A program made the position numbers and the translations under genes. A DNA stretch of 62,140 nucleotides from Thermodesulfobacteriota bacterium (GTDB lineage: Bacteria; Desulfobacterota; UBA8473), in assembly GCA_040757775.1 (NCBI GenBank), contig JBFLWQ010000021.1:1-62140 (forward strand). The letters are read 5' to 3'. The notes under the pieces were generated by a model. That model saw only the letters and a program-made list of their open reading frames with translations. It ran no database searches and had not been told where the DNA came from. Position 1 is the first letter of the stretch; each line of letters starts with the position of its first letter. Positions 18,150 through 27,404 of this stretch are shown here, piece after piece.

Positions 18150-19271
18150 ATGCTTGATTCCACATCTCATTCAAAACTAAAAAAACAATTCGATATCCTT
18201 CTAAAAAAATCCTGTAATATAAATTTGCTGAAGATGGACTCCTTACCTGGAGATGCATCAAAGCGGAAGTATTTCCGCCTGTGCCATGATGAGGGAACTT
18301 TGATTGGTGTCTATGGGCAGGATGAAAAAGAAAATCGCTCTTTTATATATTTTTGCAACCACTTATACTCCGTGGGACTCCCTGTTCCCAGGTTGTACGC
18401 AAGCAGTATTGATAAAGGGATCTACATAATTGAAGACCTGGGAGATGAAACCCTTGCCGAAAGGATTTCATCTCCTTCCATATCTAAAGAAGAGATACTC
18501 TCCCTCTACATACAAAGTGCAAAAGACCTGGTTCATTTTCAGATTTTGGGACATGTGGGTATTGATTATGAACATAATTGTCACCAGAGCCCGGTGTTTG
18601 ACCGAAAGAATATAGAAGATGACCTCCAATATTTTATGACCAATTTTTTTGTCCTGGCAAATGATTATTTAAAAATAGCTGGGATAGAAAACGAACTAAA
18701 CAGATTAACAGATATTTTAGCGGGGCATCAGCCCATGTTTTTCCTTTATCGGGATTTTCAATGCAGAAATATAATTGTTCGCCCTGATAGGAGCCTCGGG
18801 TACGTTGACTTTCAGGCAGGTCGTCAGGGACCACTCCAATATGATGTTGCAACCCTACTCTATGCCTCTAAAGCAAATATCTCCGATGAAGAAAGAAAAA
18901 TCATTTTATCCAATTATTTAAATCAACTGGAAAGAGTGATAGCGTCTGGGAAAGATTCAAAAGAGATGAGAAAAATTTTGGATTCAGCAAGGCTGGTAAC
19001 CCGGAATGACTTTATGTCCAACTATTATTTTTTCGTCCTTTTCAGGATTTTACGGGCATTAGGGGTTTATCTGTTTTTGGCGGTTCAGGAGGGGCACTGG
19101 AGGTTTTTAGAAGGAGTCCCTGAGGCATCAAAGAACCTTATGAGTATTTTTTATGGGCAAAGCCTCTTAGGAGAGGTTTTGCCCCAACTTCAAAAATTTG
19201 CACAGCGATTAAGTACAGAAGATGCCTTTCTGTCTCCAACGAAGTTGATAAGCTTAATTAGTTCGCGCTGA
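18150..19271 (+). CDS. amgK: AmgK-like amino-sugar (MurNAc/GlcNAc) anomeric kinase
   Basis: A 373-residue protein of the aminoglycoside-phosphotransferase fold. AmgK phosphorylates recycled N-acetylmuramate and N-acetylglucosamine at C1 so that MurU can make UDP-sugars without de novo synthesis. The catalytic loop reads YRDFQCRNI (Tyr in place of the usual His at the first position), followed by the metal-binding segment GYVDFQAGRQGPLQYDVATLL, split here as GYVDFQAGRQ and GPLQYDVATLL. The N-terminal lobe has SLPGDASKRKYFR. Immediate linkage to a MurU-type nucleotidyltransferase supports the assignment over antibiotic resistance. Confidence 0.82.
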   Translation: MLDSTSHSKLKKQFDILLKKSCNINLLKMDSLPGDASKRKYFRLCHDEGTLIGVYGQDEKENRSFIYFCNHLYSVGLPVPRLYASSIDKGIYIIEDLGDETLAERISSPSISKEEILSLYIQSAKDLVHFQILGHVGIDYEHNCHQSPVFDRKNIEDDLQYFMTNFFVLANDYLKIAGIENELNRLTDILAGHQPMFFLYRDFQCRNIIVRPDRSLGYVDFQAGRQGPLQYDVATLLYASKANISDEERKIILSNYLNQLERVIASGKDSKEMRKILDSARLVTRNDFMSNYYFFVLFRILRALGVYLFLAVQEGHWRFLEGVPEASKNLMSIFYGQSLLGEVLPQLQKFAQRLSTEDAFLSPTKLISLISSR

Positions 19272-19276
19272 ACTAT

Positions 19277-20446
19277 TTGGTTTTAATTACAATGGACAAT
19301 AAATTAAGTGTGTCGATTTATAGCTTCGGTTTTAATTATTCCCATACCCCTGACGATCCCCATGGACACGGTGGCTATGTGTTTGATTGCAGGGGGCTAC
19401 CCAACCCAGGCAGGCAAAAAGAATTTCAGAATTATAGTGGGCTTGATAAACCGGTTGGTGATTATCTTGAGGACTATCCAGAGGTTCACCAGTTTTACAA
19501 CCTGACCCTAGAGCTTATAAAAAGTCATTGTGAGTCTTTTTCAGCACGAGGGTTGGAGCATCTTATGGTCTCTTATGGCTGTACTGGCGGACAGCATCGG
19601 TCGGTCTATATGGCTGAAAGAATGAAGAGGGACTTGACTCTGGCAGGATTTAACACAGAATGTATCCATATGGAGAAGTTCCGATGGGATACTGCCTTTG
19701 CACAGCCCTGTAGAAAGGCATTTATCTTAGCCGCTGGTCTGGGAACAAGGTTATTACCCTTAACAAAGGAAGTGCCGAAAGCACTGGTGAAACTAGGGGG
19801 GGAGGCAGTTATTGACTTAGTATCGAAGAAGTTGGTTGAAGCAGGGGTAAAGGAGATAATTGTCAATACGCATTATCTAAGCGAGCAAGTGGAGGCTCAT
19901 TTAAAAAATACGCACTTAGACTGTAGCTTTACAACAGTATACGAACCTGAGCTGCTGGATACCGGGGGAGGCTTAAAGAATACTGAAGGTTTTTGGGGAA
20001 GAGAACCTTTCTTCATTCATAATGTAGACATCATAAGTGAAACCGACCTAAAGTCAGTTTATCGCTATCACTTAGCATCAAAGAGCTTGGTTACCTTAGT
20101 GCTCCAGGAGCGGCTCTCGACGAATTATTTTGTTGTCGATTCGATGAATATTGTTTGTGGGCTTTACTATTCCCAAAAGGGTCTTATTGATGTCAGAAGG
20201 CAACACAAAGGGCCAGTTAGGCACCTGGCTTTTAATGGTATTCATGTAATTTCCCCTGAGATATTTAACGAGATCAAAGAGGTAGGAAAGTTCTCTATTG
20301 TCAGCCTTTATCTGAGATTAATAGAAGAAGGGTTTTTGATTTGTGCATATATAGATAACAGTCAACTTTTTGCAGACATCGGAAACCCCGAAGGTCTTGA
20401 AAGGGCTGACGAGTGGTTCTCTAAAACGAAAACACATATCCTTTGA
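19277..20446 (+). CDS. RapZ C-terminal domain fused to MurU-like nucleotidyltransferase
   Basis: Two domains in 389 residues. Residues about 8-135 match the RapZ C-terminal domain: VFDCRGLPNP, SGLDKPVGDYL and GCTGGQHRSVYMAE. In enterobacteria that domain senses glucosamine-6-phosphate and binds sRNA GlmZ. Residues about 150-389 are a sugar-1-phosphate nucleotidyltransferase with AAGLGTRLLPLTKEVPKAL, like MurU, which makes UDP-MurNAc from MurNAc-1-phosphate. The RapZ ATPase half is absent. The start is either the TTG at 19277 or an ATG at 19292; neither has a clear ribosome site, as expected for coupling to amgK five bases upstream. Confidence 0.85.
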   Translation: MVLITMDNKLSVSIYSFGFNYSHTPDDPHGHGGYVFDCRGLPNPGRQKEFQNYSGLDKPVGDYLEDYPEVHQFYNLTLELIKSHCESFSARGLEHLMVSYGCTGGQHRSVYMAERMKRDLTLAGFNTECIHMEKFRWDTAFAQPCRKAFILAAGLGTRLLPLTKEVPKALVKLGGEAVIDLVSKKLVEAGVKEIIVNTHYLSEQVEAHLKNTHLDCSFTTVYEPELLDTGGGLKNTEGFWGREPFFIHNVDIISETDLKSVYRYHLASKSLVTLVLQERLSTNYFVVDSMNIVCGLYYSQKGLIDVRRQHKGPVRHLAFNGIHVISPEIFNEIKEVGKFSIVSLYLRLIEEGFLICAYIDNSQLFADIGNPEGLERADEWFSKTKTHIL

Positions 20447-20491
20447 AAAAGTATCCCTTTTTGCTTTAGCATAAATTCCTGAGTGAGACTG

Positions 20492-23400
20492 TCAGGGATG
20501 GCTCACTACTGCCACTGGGAAATTTACATAACCATCAGGTGTATTTGTAATCGGATGCTGTGCCCCGTTGGTTATCTTCGGCACTGTCTCCGAGACATAA
20601 GTATCAAGCTCCTTCATTGAAACCTTGTTATCCTTGATTAAGTCAGCTTTCCCGCTTATCCCCTCAATTATAGCATAAGTAAATGCCCCATGTTTCCATT
20701 TGTCTGATTCCTGAGAAAGTTCTCTGCCACGGCTTGATGTGAATATCACTGCATTTGCCTCCTGAAGCTCCTTTACAAAACGATCATTATCAACACCCCT
20801 TGTCTTCTTTCCAGCCACACCTTCTGAGTGGCAGGTGTCTGCAAATATGAGTTTTTTAGACGGCAAATCCAGTATAGCCTTCAACTCCCTCCATGGTATA
20901 GCCTTTGATTTCTTTATCGTACCGTCATTCATTATAACTGCATCAGCAGGCAAAAAATAGAAATCTCCCCTATCATCATTTATCCCATGTCCCGCTATAA
21001 ACAAAAGGACAATATCATTTGCAGATGCCTTGCTTAAATAGTTCAGGTTATCAAGGATGCTGTCGTAAGTCGGCTTTATTGAGCTGCTGTCACTGATGAT
21101 AAGGCTGTTTATTTCACGGAATAATCTTCCCTTCTGGCTTTTGAATGCCTCAACAATCCCTTCTGCATCAGCAACTGCATAAGAGAGCGGGGTTAGGTTC
21201 TTGTCCTGATATTTGTTTATTCCTATGGAGAGTATCCAGAGGTTGGGAAGGATTGCTTCTGACAGGCGGGACGCCTGTCCTGCCACTTCAAGATATATGC
21301 GGACAGATTTCCTTCCTTCGGAAAAGCCATTGAATGCTGTTACCTCTATCAGATTCTCTCCAATGTCCAGACTGACAGGGATTTTTAAATCAAGGGTTTT
21401 CTTGCCTTCAGGTACTTCTATACCTTTGGGAGTGATTTCAATCCCCCTGATGTCATTGCGAGCCCCGACAGGTCGGGGCGAAGCAATCTCACTGCCTGTA
21501 ACCTGCCTCCCGTTTACAAAGACCTTTACCCTTTTTATTGTCTGATTTCTGTCTTCAATATAAAGGGAGACTTCAGCATCAGTTGAATTCATCTTTTTCC
21601 CGTCTTCAGGTGATTTGATAACGATGAACGGCGGCTCTATGTTCTGGATTGAAGCAACTGTAACAGCGGACTTTTGTTTATCAACCCCGAGAGTTTCTGC
21701 AATCGCTTTTTGTGTATCACCAAGCCTTAATGCTGTCTCAACTATCTGAGGCTTATAGAATGCTGAACGATACTGGTCTATGCCATAGACGTTATTGCCG
21801 ATGCGGACATTCAAATGTTTGTCGCCATTGGCAGAGGAGTTGTAATAGCCTTCGGGGGTGATAATGAGCCACTCGCCATTCCTGAAACTTGCCAGCATGG
21901 CAATTTCACTGCCGGTTGCCACATTCCACATCCTCACAGTGCCATCCCAGCTTCCCGAGTATGCGTAGCGACCATCCGGGGAAAAGGCAACCGAGGAGAC
22001 CCATGTAGCGTGACCCCTGTAAGTTCTTATCTCGTTTCCCGTAGAGATGTCCCATAGCTTAAAGGTATTATCTGTGCTGCCCGACAGCACGAGCCTGCCA
22101 TCCGGTGATAAAGCAATAGAGGAAAGGCCAGGATGTCTAAACTCCCTGACCACTTCGCCTGATGATATTTCCCAGAGTTTGACGGAAGCATCAGGGTCAA
22201 AGGGATTGAATACACTGCTGATACCTAATACAATCTTCCTCCCGTCCGGAGAATACAATGCCGATTTAATACTCATAGTTTCGAAGTCTTTTGTCGTATG
22301 TATGTCAAATGTGTTCAATTCTCTGCCGCTGTAAATATCCCACACTTTGAGGGCATAGTTCTCCCTCATTGGGTAGGGGCGAGAGTAATCTCCTGTACCC
22401 GCCGAGACGGCATACTTTCCATCCCGGGAGAATGCGACTGAAAAGACAGCCCTCGTCCCGACAAATGTCCGTATCTGGCTCCCTGTCTGAACATCCCAGA
22501 GCCTTGCTGTTTTATCAAAGCCGCCTCCCGAGAGGAGATATCTGCCGTTAGGCGAAAAAACGACTGAAGTAACCTCACCTGAATGTCCGATAAAAGTCCT
22601 TAGCTCTGTTCCAGTTATCGCATCCCAGAGTTTGAAATTCTTATCGTGGCTCCCCGAAACGGCGAACCTACTGTCAGGAGAAAAGGACAGCGAATTGATC
22701 CACCCCTCATGCGCTTTGGAAGTCCTTGTCTCCTTTCCTGCCGACATGTTCCAGAATCGGACGGTACCGTCGTGTTCCCCTGAGATGATCGCTCTGCCGT
22801 CAGGAGATACGGCAATGGCGGTAACGCCTTTTACCAGGCCGGAAAACGTCCTCAAAGTGTTTCCAGTAAAAGCATTCCATAGCAGAAGTTCCCTCCTTAT
22901 CGCGCTCAATACGTTTTTGCCGTCGGGTGAAAACGCAAGAGGAGTTCCCTTTTCATCATAGGAAAAGTTCCTCACTTCTTTCCCGGAGGCTGTCTCAAAG
23001 AGCTGGAGAGGCATTTTATAGCCACCCGACAGGATATGGCTTCCGTCCGGTGATATGGCAATATGCAGATAATCCCCCATCTGCTTCTGCCATAGTTCCC
23101 CCTCGGTATTTACCTCATAGAGGCTTAAATAGTTCTTCTCCCCATAACGCATGGTCAAAATGTATTTGCCATTTTGAAGAAGCGCTGCTGAAGCTACTTT
23201 TTCCTTCCCTGTAAAGCTTTTTACCTCCTTTCCCGTTGCTACATCCCACAGCCGTACCGTTCCGTCGCTACTCCCGGAAACGACCTGACGGCCGTTTGGG
23301 GAAAAACCAACTGAGTTGACAGTACCGATATGGCCTTTGAACGTCCGCACTTCTTCTCCAGTCGCAGCATTCCAGAGCTTAAGGGTAGTATCCTCACTTC

Positions 23401-23830
23401 CGGAAAGTACATGCCTTTCATCAGGAGAAAAGACGACCGATGCTACAGGGGCAGAATGACCGGAGAAGGATTTTATTTCCTTTGCCGTTGCAATATCCCA
23501 CACCTTAACGGTGTTGTCCGAGCCGCCTGTCAGCAATGAACGGCTGTCAGGTGAAAAAGCAGCACTTATGACCTTATCTGCCTCGCTGAAAAAAGCCCGT
23601 ATCTCCTTTTCCTTGGCAACGTCCCAGAGTCTGAAGCAGTACTCCCCTCCCTGCTTTGACAGGAAGTATTTTCCGTCAGGCGAAAAAAACGCAGTGTGGA
23701 TATCGCCTGATCCTGTGTGCCCCAACTGCACAAAAATCTCAGACTTTTCAGCGGCGATTGCGGGGTTAAAACCTGCTGCAATGGCAAAAAATAGTAAAGA
23801 CATCAGACCAAACCATTTTTGCCTTCTCAT
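20492..23830 (-). CDS. Exported WD40-repeat caspase (peptidase C14) protein
   Basis: A 1112-residue protein with a Sec signal peptide (residues 1-26, ending AIAA). Residues about 35-640 are WD40 repeats (typical unit: SVVFSPDERHVLSGSEDTTL, then KLWNAATGEE), probably two beta-propellers. A linker with Ig-like strands (about 720-840) leads to a caspase domain (about 860-1105) that opens LWILSIGINKY. The dyad is His948 in IAGHGIND and Cys1000 in FADTCHSEG. Two palindromic intergenic-type repeats are inserted in frame in the linker (residues 781-793 and about 850-857). It likely acts in the periplasm or outside; the substrate is unknown. Convergent with the RapZ-C/MurU gene. Confidence 0.9.
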   Translation of the reverse strand: MRRQKWFGLMSLLFFAIAAGFNPAIAAEKSEIFVQLGHTGSGDIHTAFFSPDGKYFLSKQGGEYCFRLWDVAKEKEIRAFFSEADKVISAAFSPDSRSLLTGGSDNTVKVWDIATAKEIKSFSGHSAPVASVVFSPDERHVLSGSEDTTLKLWNAATGEEVRTFKGHIGTVNSVGFSPNGRQVVSGSSDGTVRLWDVATGKEVKSFTGKEKVASAALLQNGKYILTMRYGEKNYLSLYEVNTEGELWQKQMGDYLHIAISPDGSHILSGGYKMPLQLFETASGKEVRNFSYDEKGTPLAFSPDGKNVLSAIRRELLLWNAFTGNTLRTFSGLVKGVTAIAVSPDGRAIISGEHDGTVRFWNMSAGKETRTSKAHEGWINSLSFSPDSRFAVSGSHDKNFKLWDAITGTELRTFIGHSGEVTSVVFSPNGRYLLSGGGFDKTARLWDVQTGSQIRTFVGTRAVFSVAFSRDGKYAVSAGTGDYSRPYPMRENYALKVWDIYSGRELNTFDIHTTKDFETMSIKSALYSPDGRKIVLGISSVFNPFDPDASVKLWEISSGEVVREFRHPGLSSIALSPDGRLVLSGSTDNTFKLWDISTGNEIRTYRGHATWVSSVAFSPDGRYAYSGSWDGTVRMWNVATGSEIAMLASFRNGEWLIITPEGYYNSSANGDKHLNVRIGNNVYGIDQYRSAFYKPQIVETALRLGDTQKAIAETLGVDKQKSAVTVASIQNIEPPFIVIKSPEDGKKMNSTDAEVSLYIEDRNQTIKRVKVFVNGRQVTGSEIASPRPVGARNDIRGIEITPKGIEVPEGKKTLDLKIPVSLDIGENLIEVTAFNGFSEGRKSVRIYLEVAGQASRLSEAILPNLWILSIGINKYQDKNLTPLSYAVADAEGIVEAFKSQKGRLFREINSLIISDSSSIKPTYDSILDNLNYLSKASANDIVLLFIAGHGINDDRGDFYFLPADAVIMNDGTIKKSKAIPWRELKAILDLPSKKLIFADTCHSEGVAGKKTRGVDNDRFVKELQEANAVIFTSSRGRELSQESDKWKHGAFTYAIIEGISGKADLIKDNKVSMKELDTYVSETVPKITNGAQHPITNTPDGYVNFPVAVVSHP
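21261..21279. repeat. Palindrome GACAGGCG-GGA-CGCCTGTC inside the WD40-caspase gene
   Basis: An 8-bp perfect inverted repeat with 3-base loop, read in frame as part of AGQASRLSEA at the junction between linker and caspase domain. It has the form of a REP-type intergenic palindrome. Confidence 0.7.
21452..21490. repeat. GTCATTGCGA...GAAGCAATCTC repeat inside the WD40-caspase gene
   Basis: A 39-base element with inner 8-bp arms GCCCCGAC/GTCGGGGC, read in frame as EIASPRPVGARND (residues 781-793). It has the same outline (TTGCGAG ... GAAGCAA) as the intergenic repeat at 33889-33967. Confidence 0.7.
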
Positions 23831-23906
23831 TTTTCTCCCTCCTTGTATTACCTGCCCTCAGGTTCGCATAGATTTTAATTATCTGCGGAGATCGTCAAAG
23901 GTTAGG

Positions 23907-25169
23907 TTAACTCCCCTCTCCCCCCTCTGTCGTTTTCCTAACCAGTAAAATTAACAGGAGTCCAACAGCAGCCATAGTGGCACTGATCATAAAGGCATAA
24001 TCATAGGTGCCTGTTCTGTCCCGAAGTATACCGGTAACCCAGTGAACCAGGATAGCCCCCAGACCATAAAAGGGCGTCCATGCCCCTATGACAGTACCCA
24101 TCATTTCCCTTGGGAAATAGTCTCCTGCACAAGCCCCATAGATGGGAAATGTTGCCCCGTAAAAAATTGCTACCCCCCCCACAAGGGCATACAGCATTAC
24201 CCATGAATCTCCGGTGAAGAGAATTCCCGCCATGAAGACAGCAATAAAGGAGTTGGAGATAATGATAGTTCTTTTTCTGCCGATATAGTCGGACAAGGGT
24301 AAGATCGTTAAAACTCCTGCCACCTGACAAATACCGTGCACTGTTGCCAGAAAGCTTGCCCTTTCCAGGGACAGTCCAATCTGATATTTGGCATAGTCCA
24401 CCATAAAGGTAGTAATGCCGTAGAGGCCATAAGATATGGAAAAATAAGAGAACCCTATAAGCCAGAACCTGCTGTTCTTCAAAATGATGGGGAGAAAGCT
24501 GTCTTTTGATTGGGTCTTCACGTCCATGTTATTTGTTAGGGGGGCATCTCTCTGTCCCCATGGTAGATATCCCGTACTCTCGGGGTCACTTCTAAGTAAC
24601 AGACCGTTGACAATTACCATCACCAGCGCGCCGGCTCCTAAAAAATACCAGCCATAGCGCCAGTTGAAGTGGAGCACTATCCATGGAAAGGCTGCCCCCA
24701 TGGTTGCGAACCCAAGCCCGTACCCTGTGGAAAGTATACCAAGAGCCAACCCTCTACGGTTTGGAGAGAACCATCGTTGGACTACGGTAATTACCGGTGT
24801 CCACATCCCCGTGGCACCAAGACCGGCTATGGCGTAAAAGAAGCAGGCCGCCCCGAGGGTTTTTACTGTTCCCATCAGGAGGACGCCAAGGCTGAGGATG
24901 AGACAGCAGACTGTAATTACACGACGTGCTCCAAGTCTGTCAGTCAGATAACCGGTAAGGGGGGTCAGGGCAATATAGGAGAAGAGGTAGGAATTATAGA
25001 TAGATCCGCCGGCAGTTCGATCGAAGCCAAGGGTGCGAATCATCTCTGGAAGAACAACTCCGTATCCGAGGCGGACAGAATAGTTAATAAAAAGATTGAC
25101 AAAACAGGTTGCCAGGATGATCCACGCCCAGTGAAAAGCTTCTCCTTTTTCTATGACTTTTTTCAACAT
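23907..25169 (-). CDS. MFS transporter, oxalate/formate antiporter-like
   Basis: A 420-residue, 12-helix transporter of the major facilitator superfamily. The loop 2-3 signature is GYLTDRLGARRVI, and the central loop after helix 6 contains LRSDPESTGYLPWG. The N-terminal HWAWIILATCFVNLF and the stretch YGLGFATMGAAFPWIV resemble the oxalate/formate (OFA, monocarboxylate) subgroup, so a small carboxylate is a plausible substrate; this is inference. The stop of the downstream thioredoxin-HEAT gene's upstream neighbour leaves only about 20 bases between the two, suggesting a two-gene unit in which the thioredoxin-HEAT gene comes first. Confidence 0.85.
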   Translation of the reverse strand: MLKKVIEKGEAFHWAWIILATCFVNLFINYSVRLGYGVVLPEMIRTLGFDRTAGGSIYNSYLFSYIALTPLTGYLTDRLGARRVITVCCLILSLGVLLMGTVKTLGAACFFYAIAGLGATGMWTPVITVVQRWFSPNRRGLALGILSTGYGLGFATMGAAFPWIVLHFNWRYGWYFLGAGALVMVIVNGLLLRSDPESTGYLPWGQRDAPLTNNMDVKTQSKDSFLPIILKNSRFWLIGFSYFSISYGLYGITTFMVDYAKYQIGLSLERASFLATVHGICQVAGVLTILPLSDYIGRKRTIIISNSFIAVFMAGILFTGDSWVMLYALVGGVAIFYGATFPIYGACAGDYFPREMMGTVIGAWTPFYGLGAILVHWVTGILRDRTGTYDYAFMISATMAAVGLLLILLVRKTTEGGEGS

Positions 25170-25189
25170 CTTACATTACCTGATTGGGT

Positions 25190-26176
25190 TTATAACCCGG
25201 TACTCCCTTTTTCTGATGCTATCGTTTCAAGAGCTTCCTTTGCAGCTTCTTTTATTTGAGGATCGTACTGACCGCTTAAAATCATCTTAAGTCGGGGTGC
25301 TATCCTGTGATCGCCTGATTTTCCCAGAATATAGAGTATGTCGCCCTTGATTGTATCTTCTGCATCATCGAAACGTTCCCAGAGCGGATCGACTACCTGA
25401 GCAGCCAGTTCTTGATTATTCTCCGCTATTTCTTCCATTGCTGTCATGGCACCCAAACGGATTCCCCACTTCTCATGCGTCAGGAGGTCGATAAATACCG
25501 GGGGAATCTGTTGCCTGTCAGCTATCATTGCTGCAATATGAAGGGCATCTCCCTCCTCTAACATCTTTTCGAGATATGAGGTACCCAGGGTAGCAAGATC
25601 ACGTTTGATAATAACCTTGACGAGTTCTTCCAGTTGTAATGGGCCTGTCCATCGAAAATGTTCGTCGAGTACAACAGTTGGCACAGATTGAATCCTATTT
25701 GATTGAGCTATTTCAGGGAAAAGGGTGCAGTCTGTAATAGTAAGTTGAATAAATTCGTTTACCAAGGCAAGGGGTATAATCTGCCGGACTGTCTCGGGAC
25801 AAACAGGACACTGTTGAGAGATATAGAGGTTCAGTGTGGTTGGAATCTGGAGCTTTTCAAGATGACCCTGTATAGAGCCTGGGACAGGAGGGAACCCCTT
25901 GTTATAAAAAGAGAGGATTTCGAGAAAAGGCTCAAGTTCCATACCAAGAGGGATAGCATGGTAAGTAAGGATACTGCCTATTCGTATAGCCGGGATCTCT
26001 TGTGGCTGCCCCTTTTCTCTGACAATATGAATCTTTGGGGCAAGGCGCTTCAAATTTTCGCAGAATTCATCGAATTCTCCGCTCCTTTTGTCCTCCGTTA
26101 TAAGGAGGCTTATCTGAATATCACCGCATAGATCACTGTTCCATTTTTGAACCCGTTTTTTTTCTTCTGATGTCAT
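25190..26176 (-). CDS. Thioredoxin-fold protein fused to HEAT repeats
   Basis: A 328-residue cytoplasmic protein. Residues about 110-195 form a glutaredoxin/thioredoxin fold like the second half of protein disulfide oxidoreductase, with the redox motif in YISQQCPVCPETV and the cis-Pro segment IQSVPTVVLDEHF. Residues about 1-100 may be a degenerate thioredoxin fold. Residues 205-325 are HEAT-like helices (TALHEKWGIRLGAMTAMEEI-type repeats), normally a protein-binding scaffold. The combination suggests a thiol-disulfide enzyme with its own docking domain. It precedes the MFS gene by 20 bases. No partner is evident. Confidence 0.75.
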   Translation of the reverse strand: MTSEEKKRVQKWNSDLCGDIQISLLITEDKRSGEFDEFCENLKRLAPKIHIVREKGQPQEIPAIRIGSILTYHAIPLGMELEPFLEILSFYNKGFPPVPGSIQGHLEKLQIPTTLNLYISQQCPVCPETVRQIIPLALVNEFIQLTITDCTLFPEIAQSNRIQSVPTVVLDEHFRWTGPLQLEELVKVIIKRDLATLGTSYLEKMLEEGDALHIAAMIADRQQIPPVFIDLLTHEKWGIRLGAMTAMEEIAENNQELAAQVVDPLWERFDDAEDTIKGDILYILGKSGDHRIAPRLKMILSGQYDPQIKEAAKEALETIASEKGSTGL

Positions 26177-26363
26177 TGTTGCCTCGTCTCCGTGGAGATC
26201 GAACTATTATCCGAGAACTTTGCAAAATTATCCCTTTTCGCTTCAGCATATATTTTTTGTCTTTCCAGCCCGCATTATAAAATCCTGTATCCGCTACTTT
26301 AGATTCCATACACGTTAGCTTAAACCTGCCATGACTATTCTATCGGAGAGGCAGAGGTTCTTC

Positions 26364-26819
26364 TTAAAGATTTAAAACCATAGCAGTTTCATCACAATCA
26401 GGGAACTTAATGCATTTTAAACAATCCGCCCATATCTTGTGGGGGAGAACAGACTTGTCTGCTGTTTCAAACCCGAGTTTTCTGAAGAACTCGGTCTGAT
26501 ATGTCAAAGCAAAGACTTTATATATGCCTAAAACTTTACATTCAGATAGACAGGTCTCTACAAGTTTAGTACCAATACCCTTGCCCCAGAAGTCTTCACG
26601 TACTATAAGAGACCTGATTTCTGCCAGGTCTTCCCAGCAGATATGCATAGCACATGTGCCAATGATATTGGCTGCCTTTTCGTCCACATAAACACTAAAG
26701 TCTCTGACATTATCATAAAGCTCACTCAAAGAACGAGGCAGCATCTCGCCCTTTTTAGCATAAACCCCTATTAAATCCTGAATCTCTTTGATATCTCCCA
26801 CTCTTGCTTTTCTGATCAT
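26364..26819 (-). CDS. GNAT acetyltransferase, short ArgA-like N-acetylglutamate synthase
   Basis: A 151-residue GNAT enzyme with the acetyl-CoA loop in LIVREDFWGKGIGTKLVE and the strand YKVFALTYQTEFFRKLGF. The C-terminal motif with IWADCLKCIKFPDCDETAMV matches short, stand-alone N-acetylglutamate synthases that start arginine synthesis from glutamate. Assignment as NAGS is from resemblance; a generic GNAT is the alternative. It lies 9 bases after aroK, in the pil-aro operon. Confidence 0.75.
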   Translation of the reverse strand: MIRKARVGDIKEIQDLIGVYAKKGEMLPRSLSELYDNVRDFSVYVDEKAANIIGTCAMHICWEDLAEIRSLIVREDFWGKGIGTKLVETCLSECKVLGIYKVFALTYQTEFFRKLGFETADKSVLPHKIWADCLKCIKFPDCDETAMVLNL

Positions 26820-26828
26820 ATTAAAGTA

Positions 26829-27344
26829 TTACAACACCCCCTTGACTTCTTTAACGACCTCTAAAACCTCTCTATCTGTAGTATCAATGGTTACATCAGC
26901 CCTGGCATAAAATACTTCTCTTGATTTCAACAGTTCCTTTATTTTGGTAAGTTTGTCAGAAACAGTTAATAGTGGACGAGCATCATTTCCCTTTACCCTG
27001 GAGAGAATCACTTCCGGGCTTGCTGTTAGACATATTACTATACCATTCTTTTTCAGGTCATTGATATTCTCAGGATTAATTACCACCCCTCCACCAGCAG
27101 CTATAACCAACCCCTTCAACTCTGACAGATCCTTAACTACCTCCCTCTCTATATCTCTGAAGTAACTTTCCCCATACTTTTTGAATATCTCATGTACTTT
27201 AATGCCGAGTCTTTTTTCTATCACATCATCGGTATCAATAAATTCAAAGGAAAAGTCCCTTGCCAGAATCCTTCCCACCTCTGTTTTTCCTGTCCCCATA
27301 AATCCTACCAGTACTATATTCCTGTTGAACTTTTTCATCGCCAT
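26829..27344 (-). CDS. aroK: Shikimate kinase
   Basis: A 171-residue enzyme that phosphorylates shikimate in aromatic amino-acid synthesis. It has Walker A GFMGTGKTEVGRILA, the shikimate-binding DTDDVIEKRLG with the following FRDIEREVV, and GGGVV. Length is typical. Two possible ATGs occur (residues 1 and 3). It follows aroC; both lie downstream of pilMNOPQ. Confidence 0.95.
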   Translation of the reverse strand: MAMKKFNRNIVLVGFMGTGKTEVGRILARDFSFEFIDTDDVIEKRLGIKVHEIFKKYGESYFRDIEREVVKDLSELKGLVIAAGGGVVINPENINDLKKNGIVICLTASPEVILSRVKGNDARPLLTVSDKLTKIKELLKSREVFYARADVTIDTTDREVLEVVKEVKGVL

Positions 27345-27404
27345 GTTTCAGCTTCAACCCTTCAACCCTTCAACCCTTTAACCTTAAACTCCTAAACCCC
27401 TTAC

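Noticed and set aside
18150-19271. Aminoglycoside resistance phosphotransferase
   Set aside because: The fold is shared, but the direct linkage to a MurU-type enzyme points to AmgK in cell-wall recycling.
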